From positions 434,001 to 498,000 of the forward strand of contig JAWKUB010000002.1 in assembly GCA_041398745.1 (NCBI GenBank): a stretch of 64,000 nt of DNA, written 5' to 3'. Shown in pieces: positions 17,107-25,772 of the stretch. Within the stretch, counting starts at the first letter, position 1. The number at the start of each line of letters is the position of its first letter. Position numbers and translations under genes: made by a program. Origin of the DNA: JACKHO01 sp041398745 (lineage in GTDB: Bacteria > Planctomycetota > Planctomycetia > Planctomycetales > Planctomycetaceae). The notes beneath the pieces were generated by a model. It worked only from the letters and a program-made list of their open reading frames with translations, did no database searches and was not told the DNA's origin.

Positions 17107-18843
17107 CTAAGCGTTAAGACTCTGCCGTGCCTCCTGCACCATGCTTGCGACCTGCGCGACCACTGTGTCGAGCGGTATATTCTGCGGCTCGGCGTCGGTA
17201 CGCCACTTGACTTCGGCCACGCCCTCTTTGAGTCCTCGGCCACCAACCACGACACGCAGTGGAATTCCGATGAGCTCAATATCCTTGAACTTGAACCCTG
17301 GACGCACGTCGCGGTCATCCAGAATGACATCCACGCCAGCGGCCTGAAGTTCTGCGTAAATCTTCTCAGCGGCTGCGGTGACTTCGTCATCCTTCGCATT
17401 GAGAGGTGCGACGACGACTTCATAAGGGGCAACGGTAATTGGCCAGTTCAGGCCATTTTCATCGTGCCGCGTTTCCGCCAAGGCGGCGAGTACGCGCGTG
17501 ACGCCAATTCCATAACACCCCATAATAATGGCATGCCGTTGTTCCGACTCGTCCAGGAAGCGTGCGTCCAGTGATTCACTGTACTTCGTCCCGAGCTTGA
17601 ACACGTGGCCGACTTCAATTCCGTGCACGGCGTTGAGCGTCCCTTCACAGCGCGGGCAGGGATCAGCATCTGCGGCGTCGCGGAGGTCAAATGTCGTGTC
17701 GAGTTGATAGTCGCGTCCCACGTTGACTCCCGTCAGGTGGGCGTCAGCCACGTTGGCTCCGGTCACCGCGTTACTGATGAGAGGAATGTCGTGGTCAGCT
17801 ATGACGCGACACTTAATCCCCACAGGCCCGGCAAATCCGACGGGGGCTCCGGTAACTTCTTCAATGACTTGTGGCGACGCCAATTCCAAAGCTGTGACAT
17901 TCAAGGCACGTCGAATCTTGCCCTCGTTGGCCTCATGGTCACCACGAACCAGTACTGCGACGGGAGCTCCGTCAGCCACGTAGATCAGGGTCTTAATGAA
18001 CTGTGTCGCTGGCAGTTTCAGCATTTTCGACACCTGCTCAATGCTGCCGGCGTTCGGCGTGGAAACCTGCTCCATCGCCGCCGCGTCGGACGACGTCGCG
18101 ATGGTCGGCGTCTTGCGCCCGGTTTCCGCGCGTTCGAGGTTCGCGGCGTAGCCACAGCCACCGCAGCGGACAATGGTGTCTTCCCCATTGCCAGCTGGTG
18201 CCATGAATTCGTGTGAAGCATCACCGCCAATGGGGCCACTCTCCGCCTCGACGGGAATGTATTCCAGACCACAACGGGTGAAAATTCGGCAGTACGCGGC
18301 ATACATGGCGTCGTAGGCGGCGTTCAAATCTTCGACCGAGGCGCCGAAGCTGTAGGCATCTTTCATTAGGAATTCGCTGGTCCGCAGCACGCCAAACCGG
18401 GGCCGTTCCTCGTTTCGGAACTTTGTCTGAATCTGGTAGACGGTCAACGGCAGTTGGCGGTAACTGTTAATGTGCTTCGCCATGAGGTCGGTGACGACTT
18501 CTTCATGCGTCGGGCCCAATGCCAAGTGCACTTTGTGATCGCGCCGAGTGATTTCGAAGTCGATGAGCACGTTGCCAAACGCCTCTTTGCGACCTGTACG
18601 ATGAAACAGTTCAATCGGCTGAATGGCCGGCATGAACATTTCCAGAGCCCCGGCCTTGTCCATTTCTTCCCGGACAATTTGCTCGATTTTGCGGAGCGAA
18701 CGGTAGCCAATGGGCAAATACGTGTACGCACCGGCCATAAGCTGGCGAATCATACCTGCCCGGAGCATGAGCTGATGGCTCGGAACCTCAGCATCTGAGG
18801 GAGTTTCTTTCAGTGTCGGGATGAATGCTTTTGACCAGCGCAT
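17107..18843 (-). CDS. proS: Prolyl-tRNA synthetase
   Basis: This class II aminoacyl-tRNA synthetase charges tRNA-Pro. The 578-residue protein is of the bacterial type with an insertion (editing-type) domain. Motif 1 region (MDKAGALEMFMPAIQP), motif 2 (FRNEERPRFGVLRTSEFLMKDAYSF), the insertion around residues 225-385 and the C-terminal class II motif 3 (GCYGIGVTRVLAALAE) with an anticodon-binding domain are visible. A CPRCEGT segment sits at the end of the insertion. It starts at ATG 18843 and is about 40 bases upstream of the ABC ATPase gene. Confidence 0.97.
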   Translation of the reverse strand: MRWSKAFIPTLKETPSDAEVPSHQLMLRAGMIRQLMAGAYTYLPIGYRSLRKIEQIVREEMDKAGALEMFMPAIQPIELFHRTGRKEAFGNVLIDFEITRRDHKVHLALGPTHEEVVTDLMAKHINSYRQLPLTVYQIQTKFRNEERPRFGVLRTSEFLMKDAYSFGASVEDLNAAYDAMYAAYCRIFTRCGLEYIPVEAESGPIGGDASHEFMAPAGNGEDTIVRCGGCGYAANLERAETGRKTPTIATSSDAAAMEQVSTPNAGSIEQVSKMLKLPATQFIKTLIYVADGAPVAVLVRGDHEANEGKIRRALNVTALELASPQVIEEVTGAPVGFAGPVGIKCRVIADHDIPLISNAVTGANVADAHLTGVNVGRDYQLDTTFDLRDAADADPCPRCEGTLNAVHGIEVGHVFKLGTKYSESLDARFLDESEQRHAIIMGCYGIGVTRVLAALAETRHDENGLNWPITVAPYEVVVAPLNAKDDEVTAAAEKIYAELQAAGVDVILDDRDVRPGFKFKDIELIGIPLRVVVGGRGLKEGVAEVKWRTDAEPQNIPLDTVVAQVASMVQEARQSLNA

Positions 18844-19079
18844 GGTGACTGCTTTACAAGAAAAAACATAAACCGAAACGGATGCACCGCCTCAGCTTTT
18901 AAACCAATTGGCCCGCATGGTATCGGGAACATGATTTTGGGGAAACTCCGGCCGTCTGTTCACGTGCGTTAGATGGAATTGGCTCGCTCGGTTTCACTTG
19001 CATTCCTTACCCGCAATAATCACAGGCAATTGAGTTGTTCCCGTCACCATTTTGGTCACTAGCAGGACAAGGCGCCTCC

Positions 19080-20348
19080 ATGTATTTCCGTCATGCGATC
19101 TTTGCTGTAGCACTTCTTGCCAACCTCGCCCAAGCGGACGACTGGGCCAACTGGCGTGGACCCGCTGGAAATGGCACTGCTCCCGGCTCCGGCTATGCCA
19201 CCAACTGGTCCGACTCAACGAATGTCGCCTGGAAAGTCGAATTGCCCGGCAAGGCGGGATCCACACCCATTGTGGTGGGTGATGCCGTTTTCATGACCTC
19301 GGCAATCGACGGGAAAGACGGACTCATTAAGTTCGACCGCTCTGGCAAGAGACTATGGGAAGTCACGCTCGGCACAGAAAAGGAAGGCAAGCACCGCAAG
19401 GGAAGCGGCAGTAATCCTTCACCCATTAGTGACGGTGAATTGGTCTTCGTCTACTACAAAAGCGGCGACTTCGCCGCGGTTGATTTCTCCGGAAAAATTG
19501 TCTGGCAGAAGAATCTGCAGCAGGAATACGGCGAAGACACGCTGTGGTGGGACTTGGGAACCTCGCCCGTGCTGACTGAGAAACACGTTGTCGTCGCCTG
19601 TGTGCAGACCGGCCCCTCCTATCTGGCCGCCTTTGATAAGAAGACGGGTGAAGTTGCCTGGAAGGTCGAACGGAATACCGGCGCACCGGAAGAAGCCGCG
19701 CAGACCTACGCGACTCCCATTGTCACACATTACAAGGGGCAGGAACAAATCATTGTGCTCGGGGCCGATCAGGTAACCTGCCACGATGCGAAAGACGGAA
19801 AGCAACTCTGGTACTTACCCGGTATGAATCCCGGACAGGAGCGGTTCTTCCGGTCCATTTCTTCCCCAGTGCTCTCGGGGGATATTGTCATCGCACCATA
19901 TGCACGTGGAAATTCTCTCACGGCCATTCGCATGGGGGGGAGCGGCGATATCAGTGAGTCGCACGTATTGTGGTCCATTGAAAGTCCGTCTGCCGACGTT
20001 CCAACCCCGGCTGCGACTGCCGAACATGTTTTTGTCTGTACTGATAAAGGAGTCGTTGCCTGCCTGGAATCGGCGACAGGTAAGGAAGTGTGGCTGACAC
20101 AGCTGCAAAAGAATCGAAATGCGTATAGTGCTTCCCCAATTCTGGTCGATGGAAAGCTCTACCTCGTACGGGAAGACGCCGCCGCATTCGTCCTCGATGC
20201 CAAGACCGGCGAACAAATTGGCGATGTCAACACGTTGTCCGATCAATACGTGGTGGCAACACCCGTCTTCGTTGACGGTGACATCCTGCTGCGAACATTT
20301 TCGCAGCTCTACTGCTTCCGATCCAAAGAAAGTGCAAGTCGCGACTAA
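19080..20348 (+). CDS. PQQ-like beta-propeller protein, exported
   Basis: A signal peptide (about residues 1-18, MYFRHAIFAVALLANLAQA) precedes a 400-residue beta-propeller of PQQ-like repeats. Typical blade sequences recur, such as DWANWRGPAGNGTAPG, GLIKFDRSGKRLWEV, AFDKKTGEVAWKVE and CLESATGKEVWLTQL. Secreted proteins of this type, beginning with the NWRGP motif, are abundant in planctomycetes. They resemble the outer membrane protein assembly factor BamB and alcohol-dehydrogenase propellers but lack the catalytic residues of quinoproteins as far as I can see. ATG 19080 is chosen over an in-frame start 15 codons upstream because it places the signal peptide at the N-terminus. Confidence 0.88.
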   Translation: MYFRHAIFAVALLANLAQADDWANWRGPAGNGTAPGSGYATNWSDSTNVAWKVELPGKAGSTPIVVGDAVFMTSAIDGKDGLIKFDRSGKRLWEVTLGTEKEGKHRKGSGSNPSPISDGELVFVYYKSGDFAAVDFSGKIVWQKNLQQEYGEDTLWWDLGTSPVLTEKHVVVACVQTGPSYLAAFDKKTGEVAWKVERNTGAPEEAAQTYATPIVTHYKGQEQIIVLGADQVTCHDAKDGKQLWYLPGMNPGQERFFRSISSPVLSGDIVIAPYARGNSLTAIRMGGSGDISESHVLWSIESPSADVPTPAATAEHVFVCTDKGVVACLESATGKEVWLTQLQKNRNAYSASPILVDGKLYLVREDAAAFVLDAKTGEQIGDVNTLSDQYVVATPVFVDGDILLRTFSQLYCFRSKESASRD

Positions 20349-20411
20349 CTGCCGCACGTTCCGAAACGTCGTTGGATGGCCGAAATTCCCCGGAGCTGAT
20401 TTCACAATCTC

Positions 20412-21395
20412 ATGAAAAACTACCCGGTGCAGGTTGGATTCGCAGGGGTTGCATCCGAATGGTTGGAGGAGCTGCCGACGCTGACGCGGCAGCAGCGAAT
20501 GCGTGTCTCAGCGGTATTCGATCCGCAGCCAAGTGTGGCTGTTGCCGGGGCCCAAGTATTGCAGGCAACGCACATCAAAGGGTTCGTGCAGCTGCTGGAA
20601 TCGCAACTGGTGGACGCTGTCGTCATCGGTAACCCGGCCTGGTTGGGATGGCATGCCGTGCTGCAGTGTCTCAAACGTGGCTTGCCGACTTTGCTCGTTG
20701 TCTCACGTCTCGACGAGGAAACATTCTTTGATGATCAGCTGCCGGAACAGGTGCAACTGCAGGAAGCCATGTCTTATGCGCGTGCGGACAACGGATTCCT
20801 CATGCCCGGTTTGCCGCTTCGGTGGCTACCAGTCACCATTCGTGTTCGTGAACTGACGGCCACGGCACTGGGAGCTATCGAATCGCTGCAGGTGACGGCA
20901 CAAGACGCCCCACTGCAGTCTCGCGTGCTGGCGGAACTTCTCGACTGGAGTTTGAGCGTGGTGCAGTCGGCACCTGAATCGATTCAGGTACAGCGGGTCG
21001 ATGATCGGCTCGAAGTTGTTCTCTCGTGTCGCCGACATCGAATCGACGGAAGACCAGTGGAGGTGCGGATTCGAAACGTCACCCCAGGGTCTGGCTGTGC
21101 CAAGTCCAGCGAGTTCGATGCTTTGGGCTACTGTCGTCACGGAGAGTTTCGCCTGACATCGCCCACGACGATTTCGCATCGAGCCGAACGGTCACCCGTT
21201 CAGGAATGCCTGCAGGCTGACCGCTCCACGTTCGACGTCATGCTCGACCTGTTCGGACGTCGCCTTGTCGGTGGTGTCGTCCCTGTCCCCGACTTCGCAG
21301 ATGTCCTGCGAGCAAGGAATCTCGTTCTCACGGCGGTCAGCAGTCTCGATTTGTGCGACGCCATTGAAGTAGGTGTCGACGGTTTGGGCACTTAG
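20412..21395 (+). CDS. Unrecognised protein with Gfo/Idh-like Rossmann N-terminus
   Basis: The 327-residue product begins with VQVGFAGVASEWLEEL, which has the position and flanking beta-strand of a Gfo/Idh Rossmann motif but a degenerate glycine pattern. A second strand-like segment (VSAVFDPQPSVAVAGAQ) and DAVVIGNPAWLGWHAVLQCLKRG follow, matching the order seen in Gfo/Idh oxidoreductases. The EKP motif is replaced by LLVVSRLDEE. I therefore infer a diverged, possibly non-catalytic member of that fold. The gene lies 63 bases after the PQQ-propeller gene and about 115 bases before the response regulator, all on the plus strand. Confidence 0.6.
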   Translation: MKNYPVQVGFAGVASEWLEELPTLTRQQRMRVSAVFDPQPSVAVAGAQVLQATHIKGFVQLLESQLVDAVVIGNPAWLGWHAVLQCLKRGLPTLLVVSRLDEETFFDDQLPEQVQLQEAMSYARADNGFLMPGLPLRWLPVTIRVRELTATALGAIESLQVTAQDAPLQSRVLAELLDWSLSVVQSAPESIQVQRVDDRLEVVLSCRRHRIDGRPVEVRIRNVTPGSGCAKSSEFDALGYCRHGEFRLTSPTTISHRAERSPVQECLQADRSTFDVMLDLFGRRLVGGVVPVPDFADVLRARNLVLTAVSSLDLCDAIEVGVDGLGT

Positions 21396-21509
21396 GTCGT
21401 CGTTGCAACGGACGTTCAACTTGTAACAGGCGTGTAACCGGTCTTGAATTGCGTCAGCACGGTGTGGCACCATGCGTTAGAATGAAGTCTCCAAGGAGAC
21501 CAATACGTC

Positions 21510-22235
21510 ATGTCCAAGCCCACCATACTCACCGTTGAAGATGATCCGGCCATTCGCCGTGGCATTGTCGATGCCCTGAAGTTTTCGGGATACCACGTCC
21601 TGCAGGCCGGAAATGCACTCGACGGTCGAGAGCTGGCACTGAACGAACCATACGACCTCCTGCTGCTCGATATTGTTCTGCCCGACGGAAGTGGCCTGGA
21701 CATCCTTAACGAAGTGCGGGAGCGGCGGCCCACAAAGCCGGTCATTCTGTTGACCGCGCGCGGTAGTGAATCAGACCGTGTCGCCGGGCTACGCTTTGGG
21801 GCTGATGACTATGTCGTGAAGCCGTTTTGCATGCAGGAATTGTTGGCGCGTGTGTCGGCGGTTATGCGTCGTGTTCCGCCGGAGCCGGAATCGAATTCGC
21901 CACGCCTCATTGAAGGCTTTGGGACTCTCAATTTGGCGACGGGGGAATTCGTCAATGAAGCCGGAGCCAAGACCGAGTTTTCCATGCGGGAACTTCAAGT
22001 CATCGAATACTTAATGTCGCACGCCGACCGACCTGTCACACGGGACGAATTGCTTCGGAGTGTCTGGGGAATTGAAACGCGCGGCGTCACCACCCGGACG
22101 GTCGATATGCACATGGCCCGCATTCGTGAGAAGCTGGGTGATGACTCCGCGAATTCGCAACTGATCGTGACTGTGCGAGGCCGGGGGTACATGTGGCGAC
22201 TGGCGGTGGCTCAACCAGAATCGGGGCAGACATGA
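21510..22235 (+). CDS. OmpR-family response regulator
   Basis: The 241-residue regulator has a receiver domain (residues about 5-118) with the acidic pair Glu10-Asp11-Asp12, the phosphoacceptor Asp54 in LLLLDIVLPDG and the switch residues Thr and Lys (LLTARG, YVVKPF). The C-terminal winged helix (about 140-230, with ELQVIEYLMSH, VTRDELLRSVWG, TRTVDMHMARIREKLG and VRGRGYMW) is the OmpR/PhoB type. Its stop codon overlaps the start of the histidine kinase gene by four bases (ATGA), so the pair is translationally coupled. AAGGAGA lies upstream of the ATG at 21510. Confidence 0.95.
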   Translation: MSKPTILTVEDDPAIRRGIVDALKFSGYHVLQAGNALDGRELALNEPYDLLLLDIVLPDGSGLDILNEVRERRPTKPVILLTARGSESDRVAGLRFGADDYVVKPFCMQELLARVSAVMRRVPPEPESNSPRLIEGFGTLNLATGEFVNEAGAKTEFSMRELQVIEYLMSHADRPVTRDELLRSVWGIETRGVTTRTVDMHMARIREKLGDDSANSQLIVTVRGRGYMWRLAVAQPESGQT

Positions 22236-23974
22236 AACGGCCGCTGCATGTCTGGTCTGTCTTCAGTCTGGTGAGCGTCATTCTGGTGGCGAGCGCGGGC
22301 TGGTTTTCCGTGCGCTACGTGCGTAACGAAGAAGCCCGAATTCAGGCCCAGCTTTCATCAGAACAAGACCAGAGCATTAGACTCGCACTCTGGAGAATGG
22401 ACAGCTTGGTCATTCCGCTCATTGCAGCCGAAGCAGCGAAATCACCCGAGTCATTCGAGTCACAGGGAGTCGTATTCGTCGGTGATGCGGCACCCGTGAC
22501 GAATTCCTCACGCTATGTCCTGCTGAATTTCCAGGCCTGCACCGATGGTTCCGTCACTTCTCCGCAGGTTGTTGTCAGCCAACTCGCCAGCGACCCTGAA
22601 CTCCAGCAGCAACAGGTTGCCATTGAACCACTGAATGCTCAAGAGCGGCTGTCTGAACTACAGCAGAGCCTCAATGTGGTAGAGCTGACGTCGCTGTTGC
22701 CGGAAGCGCCGGTGATTACAGGGCAGTTTGACGTGGCAGCAAATGGCTATTACGACAACAGCGGTTCCAATGTCTTTCAAAACGATGATGCGAATCCTCC
22801 AGCAATCAAAGGGCAACGCTCAGAAAAGGTCATTGCCGATTACAACACGCGCCAAGTTCGGCTTCAACAACTCGTTCAGCAGAATGCGATCAGTAACTTC
22901 GCGATTCCCATTAGTCCCATGACATCTATGGGGACGAGTCAACCACTCTGGCTCGGTGGGCGTTTGCTCATTGCCCGTCGCGCCCAAATTGGTGGTCTTG
23001 ACGTCGTCCAGGGCGTCTGGCTCGACTGGGACGCATTACGACGCGACTTACTGGAAGAAATTGACGACCTGTTCCCCGACGCGCGGCTGGAACCCATCAT
23101 TGCGGCTGATTCGGAGACTACGGGCAACGTGCTGGCAGCCATTCCCGTGGCACTGCTGGTGGATGATGTCGTCGTGACCAGGAGCGGCTGGTCGAACCAA
23201 ACCGTGGCACTCATCGGCGCCTGGCTGGGACTCGTCGTGGCCATTGGAAGTGTTGGTTATTTGCTGTACGCCGTCAGTTCGTTGAGCGAGCGACGAGCCG
23301 CGTTTGTGTCCGCCGTAACACATGAACTGCGTACGCCGCTAACCACGTTCCAGCTTTATTCCGACATGCTCGCCGAGGGAGTCATCCAGGATCCTCAGCA
23401 GCAAAAGGAGTATCTGGAAACACTCCGCAGCGAGGCAACACGACTGGGTCACCTGGTGGAAAATGTGCTGGCCTACGCGCGGCTGGAGAACCGCCCCCGG
23501 GCACCGCAGCAACTCATGTCGTTCGCCGACCTGATGCAGCAAATCATTCCCCGGTTAAAGCAACGCACTGTTTCCATTGAGGGGACGTTCCAATCACCCG
23601 CCGACTTTCCCGAAGTGCAGGTGAAGGTCGATGCTTCGGTCATCGAACAGATTCTCTTCAACCTTATCGACAACGCCTGCAAGTACGGCGTCCGCCGCGA
23701 GCATGCCGTTATCGGAATTGAAACAACAATCGAGGGTAAGTGCGTCCATATCGATGTGTTCGACAACGGCCCCGGGATCGATCCCAACGTGAAGAACCGC
23801 CTCTTCCAACCCTTCTCAAAATCCGACCGCGAAGCCGCCGCTACCGTTCCGGGTCTGGGCCTCGGCCTTTCTCTCAGCTTGGGATTAGCCAGACAGCAGG
23901 GTGGATCACTCACGCTGGCTGAAACATCCAACCCCGGCGCCCGCTTTCGTTTGATGCTGCCTGTGCAAGCGTAG
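22232..23974 (+). CDS. Membrane sensor histidine kinase
   Basis: The 580-residue kinase has two membrane segments (about 9-30 and about 325-348) enclosing a large extracytoplasmic sensor of about 290 residues with no domain I recognise. The dimerisation/phosphoacceptor helix carries the H-box THELRTPLTTFQLYSDM (His364), followed by the ATPase N-box (LFNLIDNACKYG), G1 (DNGPGID) and G2 (GLGLGLSLSLG). It presumably phosphorylates the response regulator encoded immediately upstream, with which it overlaps by ATGA. The signal sensed is unknown. A palindromic repeat begins a few bases after the stop codon. Confidence 0.95.
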   Translation: MKRPLHVWSVFSLVSVILVASAGWFSVRYVRNEEARIQAQLSSEQDQSIRLALWRMDSLVIPLIAAEAAKSPESFESQGVVFVGDAAPVTNSSRYVLLNFQACTDGSVTSPQVVVSQLASDPELQQQQVAIEPLNAQERLSELQQSLNVVELTSLLPEAPVITGQFDVAANGYYDNSGSNVFQNDDANPPAIKGQRSEKVIADYNTRQVRLQQLVQQNAISNFAIPISPMTSMGTSQPLWLGGRLLIARRAQIGGLDVVQGVWLDWDALRRDLLEEIDDLFPDARLEPIIAADSETTGNVLAAIPVALLVDDVVVTRSGWSNQTVALIGAWLGLVVAIGSVGYLLYAVSSLSERRAAFVSAVTHELRTPLTTFQLYSDMLAEGVIQDPQQQKEYLETLRSEATRLGHLVENVLAYARLENRPRAPQQLMSFADLMQQIIPRLKQRTVSIEGTFQSPADFPEVQVKVDASVIEQILFNLIDNACKYGVRREHAVIGIETTIEGKCVHIDVFDNGPGIDPNVKNRLFQPFSKSDREAAATVPGLGLGLSLSLGLARQQGGSLTLAETSNPGARFRLMLPVQA

Positions 23975-23980
23975 CCATAA

Positions 23981-24018
23981 GGGTGGCGGGGGCGCCCCGC
24001 GCTAGCGGAAGCCCCCGG
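23981..24018 (+). repeat. REP-like palindrome, left flank of RAYT gene
   Basis: This segment matches the left end of the 147-bp elements found elsewhere in the window. It begins GGGTGGCGGGGGCGCC and continues with an internal CCGC-loop-GCGG hairpin and the AAGCCCCC arm. It lies between the histidine kinase stop and the 3' end of the RAYT gene. It is a half element: the inverted right end is absent. Confidence 0.85.
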
Positions 24019-24031
24019 TGGTGAACGGAAC

Positions 24032-24613
24032 TCAAGAGTTCGAAGACATCCCCAAAGTCCATTCAGGCGGAACAGGATCAATCGGAATGGGCCCCTTCGC
24101 ACGGGAATACCATTGAGCCGACGACCATTTCCAGTCTTCTGCTCGTTCCACCATTCCCTTCCGTACTGGATTCAGGTGGATGTATTCGATCATCTTTTCG
24201 AGCGTGGCTGGTTCCGTGACATTGCGGTCGTATCCGCCGCCGCGTTGCCAGAAGTGGTACTCGGTCTTCTGACCACGCTGCGTTTGCAATTTGGCAAGCC
24301 AGTCTGGTGACGTCTGCCTTAGAAATGCCAGAGCCTTCCGTGAAACGGGCCACTTGATTTCACGAAGGACGTGGGCGATTTCATATTCGGCGCGCCCAAA
24401 GTGAACCAGCAAGTGAACATGATTCGGCATGAAGACATAGGCCCACAACTGCATGCCTAATTCCTCTCGAACACGTGCGATCGAATCGGCTAGCCAGGAG
24501 CACACGCGCTCTCGGCTCAGGAAGGGATACCCGCGAAAGCAACCGAACGTCAGTTCATGTGCATGTCCGACTTCGTTGTACGATTTCCTGTGCTGCTGAC
24601 GATGGAAACTCAT
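24032..24613 (-). CDS. REP-associated tyrosine transposase (RAYT)
   Basis: RAYTs are single-copy HUH endonucleases related to IS200/IS605 transposases that act on REP palindromes. The 193-residue protein carries the HUH motif in VFMPNHVHLLVHF and the catalytic-tyrosine context EKMIEYIHLNPVRKGMVER, both diagnostic. The N-terminus (RQQHRKSYNEVGHAHELTFGCFRGYPFL) matches family members. The gene is flanked by palindromic repeats on both sides (23981-24018 and 24665-24811), as in known REP/RAYT units. The frame is complete, so the enzyme may be active. Confidence 0.92.
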   Translation of the reverse strand: MSFHRQQHRKSYNEVGHAHELTFGCFRGYPFLSRERVCSWLADSIARVREELGMQLWAYVFMPNHVHLLVHFGRAEYEIAHVLREIKWPVSRKALAFLRQTSPDWLAKLQTQRGQKTEYHFWQRGGGYDRNVTEPATLEKMIEYIHLNPVRKGMVERAEDWKWSSAQWYSRAKGPIPIDPVPPEWTLGMSSNS

Positions 24614-24664
24614 GCCGATAGATTACGCCGAAATCTGAGTATCTGCTACTGTAGTAATTGCCTT

Positions 24665-24811
24665 GGGTGGCGGGGGCGCCCAGCTTGCGTGTGGCCCAAT
24701 GAATTGCGTACGAATCATGTGGACCAATGATGAGACGTGGCGGTCTCAAGCCCCCGTTGTGCAGCGTCACGTCCGGGGGCTTCCGCTATCGCGGGGCGCC
24801 CCCGCCACCCC
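24665..24811 (-). repeat. 147-bp inverted-end palindromic element (copy 1)
   Basis: Read on the minus strand, the element begins at 24811 with the same GGTGGCGGGGGCGCC end, the CCGC/GCGG hairpin and the AAGCCCCC arm. It has an internal GGGGGCTTG box and finishes with the inverted end GGGCGCCCCCGCCACCC at 24665. Length and layout equal those of the copies at 53341 and 53819, but the interior sequence is diverged. It lies upstream of the RAYT gene. Confidence 0.85.
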
Positions 24812-24899
24812 GTCGCCCTGTTTGAGACGCTCCAAAGTTCCCTCAGTTTACGCTGTGCATGACGACTTCTGCGCCGTGCGGCGACGAATTAGAATTGAG

Positions 24900-25709
24900 C
24901 TAGTGGAGTTCTTTTCCACAGTGCGGACAGACTTGCTGGTCTTTCTTTTTTGCAATTGCCTCGATGAATCCGGCTCCGAGGATTCCCGTGGGCAATGCGA
25001 ACATTCCAATTCCCAGGATTGCGATCACGCTTGCACAGATCTTACCCAACACGGTTACGGGATACATGTCCCCATATCCAACACTCGTGAGAGTAGTGAC
25101 CGACCACCACATTGTGGCGGGAATGCTGGAAAACAGTTCCGGCTGTGCTGCGTTCTCACAGTAGTACAAGAGGCTCGCCGAGACCACGAGCAGGAAGCTC
25201 ATGAGAATCGAGGTAAGTACGAGTTCTTCTCGCTTTGATCGGATGACATCGGTAATTACGTTCAAAGTTGAATAGTAACGACCAATCTTGGCGACGCGGA
25301 AAATTCTGAATAGACGTAGGACGCGGAGTGACCGCAGGTCAATTCCGACAAATGGCAAGTAGAATGGGAGAATGGCCAGAAGATCGATGATGGACATTGG
25401 CTGAACAGAGTGCCAGATTCGACCACTGACCGGGCGACGAAATCGGGGCGAAGTGACGCATGACCACATTCTCACCAGATATTCGAAAGTAAAGACAACG
25501 ACAGAAATTGCCTCGAAAACTTCCAGCGATTCTCCCCAGCGTTCATGGATTGATTGGACAGTGCCTGCAATCGAAGCGATGACGTTCAGCAGAATCAATG
25601 TCAGAATCGTTATGTCGAATACCCGGCTGGCAGTGTCGCTGGGCTTGCCTGCTTCGACAATTTCCCATGTGCGTTCTTGAATGGTCATGTTGTCCCGCAT
25701 TGTTTGCAT
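24900..25709 (-). CDS. Voltage-gated potassium channel (6TM)
   Basis: The 269-residue channel subunit has six membrane segments and a pore loop. The voltage-sensor S4 is arginine-rich at three-residue spacing (RSLRVLRLFRIFRVAK, 126-141). The selectivity filter reads TSVGYGD (208-214), diagnostic of K+ selectivity. After S6 (about 223-250) a short tail ends in CPHCGKELH, half of a zinc-ribbon motif that could bind metal if two subunits come together. The start is uncertain: ATG 25709 is used, but ATGs at 25700 and 25688 are in frame and GGGA precedes the last one. It is transcribed away from, and close to, the pseudokinase gene stop. Confidence 0.93.
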   Translation of the reverse strand: MQTMRDNMTIQERTWEIVEAGKPSDTASRVFDITILTLILLNVIASIAGTVQSIHERWGESLEVFEAISVVVFTFEYLVRMWSCVTSPRFRRPVSGRIWHSVQPMSIIDLLAILPFYLPFVGIDLRSLRVLRLFRIFRVAKIGRYYSTLNVITDVIRSKREELVLTSILMSFLLVVSASLLYYCENAAQPELFSSIPATMWWSVTTLTSVGYGDMYPVTVLGKICASVIAILGIGMFALPTGILGAGFIEAIAKKKDQQVCPHCGKELH

Positions 25710-25772
25710 TCATCGGTCGACGATACTGTGTATGGCATCCGGTTCCTGCAGGCCTAGCCCAGACGACAACAT

